DNA of 64,000 bases from Strigamia acuminata. Its lineage: Eukaryota; Arthropoda; Chilopoda; Geophilomorpha; Linotaeniidae. The notes below the pieces were generated by a model. That model searched no databases. It was not told where the DNA came from and worked only from the letters and a program-made list of their open reading frames with translations. The position numbers and the translations under genes were made by a program. Where the stretch lies: assembly GCA_949358305.1 (NCBI GenBank), contig OX442318.1, positions 11,266,517 through 11,330,516 of the forward strand, in the 5' to 3' direction. Shown one piece after another: positions 1-10,857 of this stretch; the first letter of the stretch is position 1, and every line of letters starts with the position of its first letter.

Positions 1-513
1 TGCCTCAAACCGTACTCCTTACCCCACCATCTCCACCACGCATCGGAAAAGTGATTAAAACTTTATTTTATTTTTTAAACCGGTCGAAATGTAAACTTTT
101 AACTTGTAAAATTTTACAGCATCAGGATCCTGACTGGTTGCTGATATTTACTATTTTTGCAAATTTCACCTTCATCAGAAATTAAAGAGCACGCACAAAT
201 CTGCACTTATTTGATGCACTAAAATTAACATAATAATAAAAATGTAAATTCTTATTTTAAATGTATTCCATCATAAAGCAGAAGAGGGAAAAAGCGGTAA
301 AGGTGAATAACGTGTTCACGAGCACTGATTACAAAGAAAAAGGTCATAATTTCTTTAAGTTTTGGTCACCTTTAGCCCACGCTTTGAACAATTTTCAGTT
401 TTTCTGTCACGTTTTGTTCACATTACAGAAAGACAGGAAATGTAACTCAAAAAGTATAACCTTTTTCAATGCTCTTATAAAAATAAAATCATTACCGGTA
501 ATAGCAAACTTAC
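1..513. other. AT-rich spacer, left edge
   Basis: No gene is supported here. The stretch from about 60 to 640 is recognisably similar to 55850-56520, so it belongs to a dispersed low-copy repeat that also includes the candidate exon at 514-618. Confidence 0.5.
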
Positions 514-618
514 CTGGATTTGCCAATTTTAAATTCGAATCCAAACCATTTGCAGCGTGTCCTAGACAACCAATGGTCAGATCTTCATATTTTACATCAT
601 ATATCCTGTTTGTTTTGG
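514..618 (-). CDS. candidate internal exon, unknown family
   Basis: Read on the minus strand, this 105-nt block is bounded by an acceptor (TTTAG, ending at 619) and a donor (GTAAG, starting at 513). It is open in one frame with phase 1 at both ends. It would encode about 34 residues including the stretch YEDLTIGCLGHAANGLD. I do not recognise the family. Shorter copies at about 56.4 kb and 61.65 kb keep the flanking splice signals but carry an internal deletion that changes the phase, so those copies look decayed. No partner exons could be joined with confidence, and the gene, if real, would continue off the left edge. Confidence 0.3.
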
Positions 619-1225
619 CTAAAGTATAAAAGAAACGATCAGAATTAAAATTCGATTTTGTGGGTCACAAAACTTTTCGCAACAAAATTAAATATTAATT
701 AATTTACAGATCAAATCTAGAAATTCTAGACAAAAATTTTGACAAATTATTATAGGATGCCAGTAGCGGGCATTCGGACATCGCGCGGGCTGTTATTACT
801 TCCTTGGCGCCGTCTACATCTACATCTTATTGTAAATCACATTTTCGAACCTGTTCCTTCTTTAATTAGATGTTTTCTTTTGATAAATCTAATTCACGAG
901 GCCACGATCATCATTGGCGAGGAAGAGAAACTCAACTTAACCTTGCTGCCATTCCGACATTTTGTTTTAGTTTCACAATGTGATCACAGAGGGTGACACC
1001 TCACTTTTCGTCCAACAAGAGAGTTACGCACGCACTTCTGGGTCACCACAACATAGTTCGCCTTTTTGTTGTGAAATAAATGTTTTACTTATTGCGTCCA
1101 ATTCAACCAAAAATACTAAACTTGACTCATTTCATTCTTATTTTCCTCATTTCATATCAACAACCTGTCGGAGAAATCCAGGGAGAAAACTCATTTTCGA
1201 AGCAAGTGCAATTCACACAAAGCGT
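619..1225. other. spacer without supported gene
   Basis: Short open frames occur on the plus strand, but they lack splice context or recognisable motifs. Nothing further is supported. Confidence 0.4.
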
Positions 1226-1230
1226 AGTAT

Positions 1231-1236
1231 TATAAA
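1231..1236 (+). promoter_or_regulatory. TATA box of peptide gene copy A
   Basis: TATAAA lies about 210 nt upstream of the ATG. It is followed within 30 nt by a TCAG-containing block, a possible initiator, and by a CCGGATTCAACTCACA block. The same order of TATA-like motif, CAGATAG/CTCAG and CCGGATTCAACTCACA recurs before all four peptide genes, which supports a shared core promoter and leader. Confidence 0.5.
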
Positions 1237-1444
1237 TTGTGTAATCTGATAGTTCAGAAGATGACCTTTCTTTTCCCGGATTCAACTCACATTCCGTTAC
1301 ACCGAAACACATCGCAAACACATCCTAAACTTGGTAAAAAAAAAGTTATAACTTTTCATTATTTATTTATTCCACATTTTATGTTTTTACATCTAAAAAA
1401 ATATCATTCATTACTGCACCTGACTCATTAAGTCACGAAACAAC

Positions 1445-1913
1445 ATGAAAAGCATTTATTTTGTTGCATGTTTAGCAGCTTGTGTGAGTTTTCTGTGCAG
1501 AAATTTTGATGATCTTCATTTTAAAGCTAAATTATATTGCAGTGTGTTTTAGTCAATTCAAAACTGTGTAAATCAAACGAGGACTGCAAAATCAATCAAT
1601 GTTGTCATCGTACTGCAGGAGTTGCAAAACGGTAAAAAATAATTCTTTAAACTAAATTGCAGTTTAATTTATTCTACTTGCCGATTCAGTTGTCAAAAAT
1701 TGCGTGATTATGCGCAAAAATGCGGTGGAAGATTTTTGTGCGAGTGCCTTCCAAATTTGACGTGCACACCCAGACAAGTAACATTCTGTCCGTCAAATTG
1801 TGTTTGTGGTGTAGAAATAATGTCATATACATTTCTTGTAGGGAAGTTTTTTAAATATTTTCAAAATGGGAGCTGGAATTTGCACTGCTGTCAACTCCCC
1901 TTATCGTGCTTGA
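1445..1913 (+). CDS. secreted 10-Cys prokineticin/astakine-like peptide, copy A
   Basis: Four exons (1445-1483, 1543-1631, 1690-1777, 1842-1913) join in frame with intron phases 0, 2, 0 to give 95 residues. Exon 1 encodes a short hydrophobic signal peptide starting MKSIYFVACLAAC. The mature part has ten cysteines spaced C-x5-C-x4-CC-x9-C-x9-C-x5-C-x-C-x5-C-x17-C. From family knowledge this order closely follows prokineticins and arthropod astakines, which are secreted five-disulfide ligands of colipase-like fold, although the gap before the seventh Cys is much shorter than in prokineticin. The N-terminal AVIT receptor motif of vertebrate prokineticins is absent, as in astakines. Some arachnid venom peptides share this fold, so a toxin role cannot be excluded. 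All splice sites are GT-AG. Copies B, C and D share the same structure. Confidence 0.8.
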
Positions 1914-2603
1914 TTTTCTTATTAATCGAGCACCAAAAATTTTCAGACTATGCTCCCGTTGGCCTTTCTCCCATTGGCCGAGCCATTTCACTTGTGTATT
2001 GATACAAAAAAACGGACCAAAAACACCAGAAAGATTTGGTGAACGAGGCCGCTATTGTATATTGCGACAATCAAAGATCAATCTGCCTCACTAAACATCA
2101 CCGAGCATTCAACAGATCAAAACATATCAACCTGCGATACCATTTTGCTCCAGATATGCAGGAACAAGGAATTATGAACATTTAGCAACTAAATACCGAA
2201 TTATAACCCAAATCGAGCGCTACGGATCGACCGCTTATCGGAATGGTCTGTACGCGTAACAATACTGTAAGCCGACAGAAGAGATGTCAGCAGATGTGTT
2301 CACGAAGAGTTTACGGGGACCCAAACACCAATTACGAAACAAAATGTTGGGACTCGGCTCAGTAAAGGTAAGATCCAAGATGGCACATTTAGGAGGACTG
2401 TTGGAATGAAGAAACCATCTTTAGAAAAAAAGGGAAATTAAGAACAGGCGTTCAGGGGCGGAAATTATAATATCCTGTCTTGTCTTGTGACCCAAACCCC
2501 TTTTCTCACCCACTTGGTATATGAATCCCCTTGCAAAAAAAGCATATTCAGTCTGCACTTAGCATTTACCACAGTCAGTCAGTCTCCCTTTTTTGCGGTT
2601 ATA
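1914..2603. other. spacer downstream of copy A
   Basis: No gene is seen. It contains one copy (about 1970-2005) of a motif, CCCATTGGCC(G/A)AGCCATTTC followed by ACTTGTGTA, that recurs near 4336, 16516 and 19060. Confidence 0.45.
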
Positions 2604-3001
2604 GTCATTTTAGCAATTTTTACAAAAAAAAGTCTCATTTTAACGATCACGTTTTAGCGACAATAAGGTAATTTTTCAGTAGTGATCGGCACGTTTTAGC
2701 GACGCGACATTTTAGCGATCACTACGTTTTAGCGACGTGACACGATTTACCGCAACAATCCGGCTCAAAAAAGTGGCTTTGCATCAAAAAACCAGTAAGG
2801 TTAGGTTCGGGGGGGGTCAAGGGGGGGATGCGCCCCCCCTTGTTAGCCCTTCTTAGGAATTAAACCTAAACTATATGGTTAGGTTAATATTAGTGTTAGT
2901 ATTAGTGCCTTTTTATCGACCATCACTTTAGCGAACATGTCATTTTAGTGATTTTTGTGTCGCTAAAATGAAATCGCTAAAATGAGATTGCTAAAATGAA
3001 G
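2604..3001. repeat. foldback repeat built from TTTTAGCGA units
   Basis: The left half repeats TTTTAGCGA or CATTTTAGCRA on the plus strand at least six times. The right half carries the same motif as its reverse complement (TCGCTAAAATG) several times, ending GCTAAAATGAAG. The two arms can therefore fold back on each other, as in a foldback-type MITE. A GC-rich run of G and C tracts (about 2805-2840) lies in the middle. There is no coding capacity. Confidence 0.6.
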
Positions 3002-3388
3002 TACATCCATTTATTTGGTTAAAACTCACAAAATCCAAATATTTTTTGAAAATTACTTATTTCAATTTGATAAATGTCTGATTAATAATCTCATTGTTAT
3101 GTATTTATAACAGAATAAGAGTTAAATGCAATTCCCATAGTGTTATGAAGTGTGTGCAATCAGATAGCTCAGAAGATTACATTTCTTTTCCCGGATTCAA
3201 CTCACATTTTGTTCCGCATAAGCACACTAGAAACACATTCTAAACTTTATACATATGGATAATAAAAATTTATGACTTTTGATTAATTTATTTATTTATT
3301 ACACATTTCATAATTAATGTACACCTAAAAAAATCATTTATTAGCCATTAAGCACCTCAAATCCTTACATTCCTACTCACAAAACAGC
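3002..3388. promoter_or_regulatory. upstream region of copy B
   Basis: It contains the conserved leader block of the peptide genes: GTGTGCAATCAGATAGCTCAG near 3152-3172, then CCGGATTCAACTCACA near 3189. The TATA position is degenerate (TATGAAG) compared with copies A, C and D. Confidence 0.4.
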
Positions 3389-3872
3389 ATGAAGTACATT
3401 TATATTGTATGTATAGCAGCTTGTGTGAGTGCCTTGCTAGTGATAACTGACTGATCTTGATTTGACAGCCATAAAATTACGTTGCAGTGTGTTTTAATCA
3501 ATGCAAACACGTGCAAGTCATACGACGACTGCAGAGCCAATCAATGTTGTCATAATATCGGAGTAGTTACAACAAGGTAAGAAGTTTTTTTGTGTAAATT
3601 ATTCTTGAATAATTAATTATACCGTTTGTCCGATTCAGTTGTCTGGAACTGCGTAGAATTGGGCAAAAATGTGGTGGAAGATTTCACTGTGAGTGCTATC
3701 CAGGGCTGACGTGCGAACCCAGAGAAGTAATATTTCCTTCCTTCAGTAAATTGGCTTTGCGGTGTAGCAATCATGACAAATATATTTCTTGTAGAAAAGT
3801 ATTTGGAATAGATTTAAAATGGGAAGTGGAATTTGCTCTCCTATGCCCACTGCAACCACTCATCGTGGCTGA
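3389..3872 (+). CDS. secreted 10-Cys prokineticin/astakine-like peptide, copy B
   Basis: Exons 3389-3424, 3488-3576, 3639-3726 and 3795-3872 join in frame (phases 0, 2, 0) to 96 residues. The signal peptide, MKYIYIVCIAAC, is one residue shorter than in the other copies. All ten mature cysteines and the GGRF, ECYPGLTCEP and GSGIC segments are present. The sequence is about as diverged from copy A as from copies C and D, so it is an older tandem duplicate. It has an intact open frame and consensus splice sites, and I see no disabling change. A secreted signalling or defence peptide is inferred from fold and signal peptide only. Confidence 0.8.
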
Positions 3873-4199
3873 TTTTCATATAGACCGAGGAAGTGCACAG
3901 CTCACTTGGCAGTGATAACTTCAATTCAAAATTCAAATTAGAAAAATACATTTTTTGAATGAAAATATAAAACAAAGAAAAAAATTAATTTTTGAATAAA
4001 ATTATAAAACAAAATAAAATTAATTTTTAAATTAAAATGTAAAATAAAATAAATTTACATCAAGTAGCAGACCAGTTTTCAATGGGATTCTCTTTCATAA
4101 ATCTCAGCCGAATCTCAGCAAGATGTTGACCAAGGCCTATCGAAAGACACAGAACGATACCTTAATAATAAAAGAGCACACTGTGACGTCAAATTGAAT
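3873..4199. other. AT-rich 3' flank of copy B
   Basis: Mostly A/T runs, including AATAAA-containing stretches about 120-140 nt after the stop that could serve for polyadenylation. No gene is seen. Confidence 0.4.
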
Positions 4200-4714
4200 A
4201 AGCCAATCACTGAAGACTTAATGATGACTGAACCTTATATCCTCGTTCGACCTTGCATGTGAACTAGGTGGCTTCACCAACGCGCGTTGGCCGAAGCGCC
4301 TTGTGAATTCGTGCGACTTCAAGGTTGGCCTAACTCCCATTGGCCAAGCCATTTCACTTGTGTAGTGACACATAAAAGTCGATCAAAACTCCAGAATTGC
4401 ATTAGATGTACAGAGAAAAAACTATACTAACAATAAAAAAGCATTGTTAATATGCATATAATATTAATATTAAAATCTTAATATTGATACACTTACTTGT
4501 AATCCAAAAAGTAGGTCACCCTGGTTTCAGCAACGAGAGCTGTTGAATGCACTTTTCATATTCAAACCCGTCCACTTCATCCTGAATTTAAATTTAAATT
4601 TAGATAAACATATCTTTCTTGTTTATAAACACTTGACAATCATCAATCTGTTGGTAACAACATCACATTAGAATAGAAATCTCAATTGTGAGTCAAGTGT
4701 AATTCACATGATAT

Positions 4715-4720
4715 TATAAG
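4715..4720 (+). promoter_or_regulatory. TATA-like box of copy C
   Basis: TATAAG sits about 150 nt before the ATG. It is followed by TTGTGTGCAATCAGATAGCT and GCTCAGAG, the conserved block shared by the peptide genes. The transcription start is inferred, not seen. Confidence 0.45.
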
Positions 4721-4868
4721 TTGTGTGCAATCAGATAGCTCAGAGAAGAATAACCTTTCTTTTCCCGGATTCAACTCACAATTTGTGATACAAAAACACA
4801 TTTCAAACACATTCTAAATTTTATCCACATTGGTAACAGAAAGCCAAAACCATTAAATGACAAATAAC

Positions 4869-5358
4869 ATGAAGTATATTTATTTTCTTGCACGTTTAGC
4901 AGTTTGTGTGAGTGTCTCAGTACAGAAAACTGACTGATTTTGATTTCACAGCTATAAAATTATATTGCAGTGTGTTGTAGTCAATGCAAGAATTTGCAAC
5001 TCATTTCAGGACTGCAAAACCACTCAATGTTGTCATAATATTGGAGTAGTTACAAGAAGGTAAGAAAATTTTTTGTGATAATTATTGCTAAATACGGAGT
5101 AGTTAATTAAACTGTTTGTCCGATTCAGTTGTCTGGATCTGCGTAGTAGTGGGCAAAAATGTGGTGGAAGATTTTTCTGTGAGTGCCGTCCGGGATTGAC
5201 ATGCGAACCCAGAAAAGTAACATTCTGTTCAGAAAATTGGTTTTGTGGTGTAGAAATGGTGTCAAATACATTTCTTGCAGCCAAGTTTTTGGAATGATTT
5301 CAAAATAGGAACTGGAATTTGCACTCCTATTCTCACTGCAATCCCTTATCGTGGTTGA
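4869..5358 (+). CDS. secreted 10-Cys prokineticin/astakine-like peptide, copy C
   Basis: Exons 4869-4907, 4971-5059, 5129-5216 and 5281-5358 join in frame (phases 0, 2, 0) to 97 residues. The signal peptide reads MKYIYFLARLAVC and has an unusual Arg in its hydrophobic core. Mature cysteine spacing is as in copy A. The last exon encodes PSFWNDFKIGTGIC followed by a short tail. It differs from copy D by only a handful of residues, because both belong to the duplicated 1.4 kb block. The frame is intact. Confidence 0.8.
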
Positions 5359-5560
5359 TTTTCTTATTTCATCGACGACCAACAATTTTCAGGTTATAAC
5401 TTTCTCGATTGGTGACATTACGATTATGATTATGGAAAATATTTACTGTTAGCTAAACTTGATTGGAGGACAAATTATAACTGAATAACACTCGATTTAT
5501 TTCGGCTACTGAACGTTGGTCACGCACCCCATTGGACGGTCAAACAAGAAGTGCTCTTGA

Positions 5561-7859
5561 CCCCACTTTGTTGTTTGCCACTGTCAATGCAAATATAAAC
5601 AAATCCCACAAATAAAGGTTCAAGCTCTATTAAGTAAACTCTTGTCACCAGTACACATAATGTATAACAATTATTGGTATTTTTCTGGTCTCGCAATCTT
5701 TTCTCTCGTTGAATATTCTTTTTGATAGAAATTAAAATAAAATTCAATAGCTATAATTTTGCATTTTTATTGGCACAAGATTGCTGTTTCCATTCCTGTA
5801 ATAGCAACAGAAAAACATAAAATTTATATCCGCGAAAACAAACATTGAAATGCTTAATCAAACCTCTTTCTTTGCAATCATTTGTAAACATTGCTCTGAA
5901 ATATTTTCTTATTGACACAACGTTGGAAAAATAAATAATTGCAGTGGTTAAACAAATACGGAGTATTTAATTAAACAGCTTGCTACCTATCATCCACGTC
6001 ATGATGTTTCAATAGATTACGTAAGAGTTTGGTTACCGGTATGTTATTGTATGCAGTCAACTTAGAAGAAATTGAATAAATAAATAAATAAAATGTCAAT
6101 ATAGTCTTTGAGCCTAAAAGGCATTTTTTATTACAAATGTGAATTGTTCTTTTTCCAAATTTAAGTTTTTTGTAAATCATCAATAGACGACCACATTTAA
6201 AATGACCAATTTTTTCTGGCACTGTGAATAGTCGCCGTAGACAGCTGTCACTACACTCATGCTGTGGACACATGCCAATTATTATTTTGACTGAAGAATT
6301 ATTATAATTATTATTCTGCCTGGACAGTTATTATATTGTCGTTTTATGATGAGAGAAAACATGAACCAGTGACAGAAAAACTGTATGTTTTTACATTTAA
6401 TTATACACATGGTGTTGTTTGTACAAAAGCAAATTACTGGTTTGTAGTGTTAAGTTTATCAAAACAGGAAGAACATCTGAAGCAGCAGGTGAATCGATCC
6501 ATTTGACTGTCTAGGAGAAATTCAAACTAAGAGTTCATGTTATTTTTCAAATAATATAATAATGAAATGCAAGTTTAGGTTTAACTTCTTTACAAATTTC
6601 AATGCTGTAGACCTAAACCGTTTGGAAAATTGGGGTGACAATGTATTAAATAGAAAAATGATTTGGCCAACCAGAATAATATATCAATCAGAAATATTGA
6701 TTCAAAATTCATAATTTGCATTAGATATTTCTTTGAAACATATTTAAGATATCCAGAGTACATACCAGCATGTCTTCCAGTGAAAATGAATGCCCATGAT
6801 AGTGTCGAGCCTCGTTATAACGAATGGCAAAGGACTCGAGAAATTGGTTCTTTATAAAAAAAAAGTTTGTTATATTGAGAATTTGTAACTTGGTATTCTA
6901 TGAACCAGCAACCAACCAAGCTATTTTTTTTAAGTATTCGTCATACCTAGAAATTCGTTCCATTGCGGCTCGACTGTACTACAGTTCAGTCCCGGTGTCC
7001 TGATGCTAAATTGAAACTGCGCATACTGTACTGACAAATGACAATCTACCCTTTCTGCTCAAAAAATTATACACAGATCACGTGGTCCATTTTAGTAGTA
7101 TGAAGGAGGCCACAGCCAATGATAACTTTACGTATTTAATCAAATATTTCAAAACTATAAACTGTATCAAAATTCAATTCTTTAAATGTTAACGAACAAT
7201 TTGTTAATTTTTTGGAAAAATTTCAGTTCAATGCATTTTTATTTAACTTTAGTTCAAAAAGAGAAGAAAAGTGTTGACATCAAAAAAGTCAATGAAAATA
7301 TTAACCACATGTTTGTTGAGAAACAAGACCAATTTCCTCTGAGAAAACATTTTAATAGTAGGTGTTCTGACATTGAACTTATAATTATGATCATCAAGTT
7401 TTCCATAGTCACTTACTTGTCTTTTTGTGATGATTTATTCAAACTGTCATTGATTTTCTCAAACTCTTCTACCAAAGACAACATCAACACACCTGTTGTA
7501 CATTGCAGTGCGGATACAAACGAAACGAGTGCGACTGGTTCCAAGAAACACACCTTCGGAACTGTGAGCAAAGTAAGCGAACCAAAAAACTTCACTTATT
7601 ATAAATTATATCACATTAACCCTCCCTGCCCTAAAAGTTGTCTGCGTCTTCTGCCTTCATTAGTGCACAGGGTGGATACACAATTTGAGATGTGTGTTGT
7701 TCATTTACCACATTTTATTCCTCAATGCATTTAACATTTCCGGCAAACCGGATTTTCTATCTCTAAATTAAGGATAATCGCCGGTGAGAAGCCTAACCTT
7801 CTCAACGGCCTTAGTTAGTCTAGGGGAATAATACAACTTATACAATTCAAAAACATTTA
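5561..7859. other. AT-rich spacer
   Basis: No gene is supported. A plus-strand open frame at 7186-7734 (182 codons) has no signal, domain or splice support and reads like chance sequence. A small cysteine-bearing stretch in another frame near 7470-7570 was noted, but it has no partner exons. Confidence 0.4.
6797..6980. repeat. possible short pogo/Tigger-like MITE
   Basis: The left end reads GTCGAGCCTCGTTATAACGA and the right end reads GCGGCTCGACTGTAC, its approximate inverted counterpart. The 180-nt interior is noncoding. The terminal similarity is short, so this is tentative. Confidence 0.3.
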
Positions 7860-8305
7860 TTTTTGAGAAATGTTTTGCATGTTAACATGTGACAAGTCAG
7901 TGATTTGTGTACTTGGTTGCATTCAGACTTTTGATGCAAATCTTAAATAAACAAAACGCAAACAGCACAAACACTACAAAATTTCTTAGTCATTTTCGTG
8001 TTGACATACGAAGAAAGCGTGATGTTGTATTTCAGCATTGAAATCGTTTAAATTATTCCTTTTTCCCATTCATTCTATGAATACACTGTCACGGCATTCA
8101 AATGTTAGCTCTTCATACAATATTTTCTAAAGAAAATACTGAATACTAAATACTGATTATTGTAATTTCAACTTCACTCCTTAGTTTCAAGAGACGATAA
8201 GACATTCTAAAAACTCCAAGCTGATACAACGTCGGCAACAGTCAAGAAAAGTAAGTTGAAAACTTAAGTAATCATTCATATAAATTAATTTGTCTGTTAT
8301 CCGAT
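7860..8305. repeat. duplicated block upstream of two-domain channel gene 1
   Basis: Similar in order to 21420-21955, which lies upstream of channel gene 2. Shared stretches include CATTCATTCTATGAATA, ATTCAAATGTTAGCT, AATATTTTCTAAAGAAAATA and TAAGTTGNAAACTTAAGTAA. Its place before both genes suggests it was carried along in the gene duplication, and it may hold shared regulatory sequence. Confidence 0.65.
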
Positions 8306-9235
8306 GACGTGACACAGCCTGATTCTATTGGCCATCTAGCTGAATTTTGGTTGTTTACATTTTCACACGGGTTGTCAATGCTGTGCAGTCGATAAAATAT
8401 CTTATCACATCAATCACGTGACCCAATGCAGTGGCACACTTACCGCACCCAATTATTTTTATAAATAAGATTTAAAATAAATTCATCAGGAGGCCCCGAT
8501 GCGATCTTTTTGCAGGGAAAGTCCATTGATTAGTTGATGTGTCACTGACCCAATAAGCTCATTGCTTTACGGTTACGTAATTCATTCATGTCTTCTTTGT
8601 ACATAAAACAATTAAAGAGAAATTTATGCCAGCAATGTCCTATCTATTGATCATGGCCGACATTAAAGTTAGACATCCACCATTTTACCCAATGCAGTGG
8701 GCCCCACCCGAATTTGTCAAATTTTACTCAAAATTTCGAAGGAAAATTTTAAATTTCTAAGAAAGACCATATTGTCGGTCTTTAAAACATTGTAAAAATT
8801 AAAATTTTCTTTCTAAGACAAGTTTTTAATTATTTTGGTTGAATGGCTGCTTATATCATCTTGTACGAAACATTGTTTTAGCATGTAACCATTTACACCG
8901 CTCTCGATGTAAACAATTGTGCAGACAACTCAAATATGATGCGAAGCTCCTGCCTCATTTTTGGGTAGTGTGCATAGCCCATGGAACTAGGTTAGCGCAA
9001 ATACTGTAGTTAAAATAAACTTCTGACGGTTATAGACTCGTATTTGTCAATGTTCACACTAGATGGCGCTGTTTAAATAACGCGCGCAGTTTAAATTCAA
9101 GAAAGTTAAAAGTTATGATAAATCATTACTTGGAGAAGTTGAATAAAATATAAATATTTTATTCAGGATAACTTAAGTATTATTTACTTAAACTTATTGA
9201 TTCTATCGAATCAATACTCAATTTACTTACCTTTC
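8306..9235. other. spacer without supported gene
   Basis: AT-rich and noncoding. It includes phrases such as CCCAATGCAGTGG repeated twice (about 8421 and 8690). No open frame of note. Confidence 0.4.
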
Positions 9236-10215
9236 GAAGGGGCCCCACTGGGCCCATCTGGACACAGTCTCTTTTAGGTCCGGACTAAGGACCCACGAAT
9301 CCGTCGATTCAGGCACCCGATTGGCTGTCGCCAATCTGATTGTTCTACAGAACTATAGCTTATAGGCTCTGGTTTTCCAACCAGTAACCCCCTTGGCTTG
9401 ATTATGAATATGTCTATATTGTCTGTAGTTGAATTGCTGTTATCGTTTGATCTCACTTTCTCTATCAACACATCAGGCCTCCTCAGCTCTCCACAATTAG
9501 TATTAATACTATATTGTTATTGTTGTTGTAGGGCTATTTCGGGAAGGCTAACTCCGGTAATAGACATGTTAAATACATGAAATGGCCCCGTAGCTTTAGC
9601 TTGCTGTTCTAAGGAGCAGCGAGATTCTGTACGGTGGCTTAGTATATCGTTCATGCACGGGATTGATTAACCCGTTAAATAAATATCAAATTATATGATC
9701 GGTGATAGTCGCATGTATCTGAGCGATTCCTCGGACGAGGGTCAGACGCTCTGCCAAGAGCATGTGCGCGGGAGGTCCCACCCGAGCACGAAACAAACAC
9801 GGACAAACGTTTCTCAGGGCGAATTGCTTAACATAGGTCCTTCCGTACTTTAGCGGTCGGTAAAGAGCGTATTTACAGGTACACACGCCGGGATAGTAGC
9901 CCGTGAGCGGTATACAAGAAATACTGTGATAAACAACTACTCGGGTATTGGTAATCCTGTTTTGCTAACCCATAATAATGTTTACCCGGTGGTTGGGACC
10001 ACCGATAGCGACTTGTCGTTTACAAACAAATACTCGGCACCTGATCACGAGATCTTGTTGTCGTAAGGCATGCTGGCGGATGGAGCCTCAACAACTTCCG
10101 CGACGGTTCTCTCAACTGTCGTGACTGTCCCCGCCCAAATAATAATTACATAACAATAAATTGTTATGTTAAACTAATGTCTTTGTATTCGCTTAAACCC
10201 GGAATATTTTAAAGA
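9236..10215. other. GC-richer noncoding island, probable transposon remnant
   Basis: Base composition rises clearly above the AT-rich flanks between about 9236 and 10150, for example GGGGCCCCACTGGGCCCA at 9240. Open frames are short and lack motifs. I could not define termini or a class. A decayed LTR or non-autonomous element is the simplest reading. Confidence 0.35.
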
Positions 10216-10857
10216 ATAACCCCACCAATGCGAAGGACTCTTCGCATTTTTAGATATCTGTGCTACGGGAACCAAATACACCTCCGTAGCGATATTTGTG
10301 ACGATGTCGCAAGTCAGCCATATTCCTCTGGCTTCGCCCGGATCCTCAACCAGTTGATGCCGCCCGTTTACACGCGCTCAGAACCTTCAACCAATGTTAT
10401 TATGATTAATAAATATGTTATGTCACCCAAAACCGTAAGTTATATTATTTCGATCAGTTATTCAGAACACACAGACTTCCGTAGCTTATCTTGGTTAGGT
10501 TGTTGGTAGACTTAGCAACGTCTTGTATAAACCGACTTCTTATCTCATATAATGATTAAAAAATTAGCCAAAAGTAGAATCGTCACAAACTTATTAAAAT
10601 GAGAGAAAAGTTCCAAAACAAAACTCCTCGAGTTCGATTTTCAAATTATTACTAATGAAAGAGGGAAATAAATAAAAATTACTTGCGATTGGACAAGTTC
10701 TCTGCTACGCTTCGATGCACAATTAAATCCGAAAATGAGATCGTCAATTTTATGTAATTTTAATTCATCATAAAAATGAATTGGAGGCCAGTCCAGCACT
10801 GGTCTCGTTGTAAATCATTTGAAATAATGAAAATCAACCTCCATAGCAAAGCAAACA
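10216..10857 (+). promoter_or_regulatory. immediate upstream region of channel gene 1
   Basis: The region contains an in-frame TGA 30 nt before the chosen ATG at 10858, so the coding sequence cannot extend further in this exon. The ATG context is ACAATGG, a good start context. No clear TATA box or initiator is seen. Confidence 0.4.

Larger units (their letters stand above)
4200..5560. repeat. segmental duplication unit, left copy
   Basis: This block, including peptide gene copy C with its promoter and flanks, is nearly repeated at 16360-17745. Shared landmarks in the same order are AATCACTGAAGACTTAATG, GAAGCGCCTTGTGA, CCCATTGGCCAAGCC, the leader, all four exons and CACTCGATTTATTTCGGC in the 3' flank. 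Small indels separate the two copies. Confidence 0.75.

Noticed and set aside
7186-7734. 182-codon open frame
   Set aside because: No signal peptide, domain, splice context or paralogue; its composition looks like translated AT-rich spacer.
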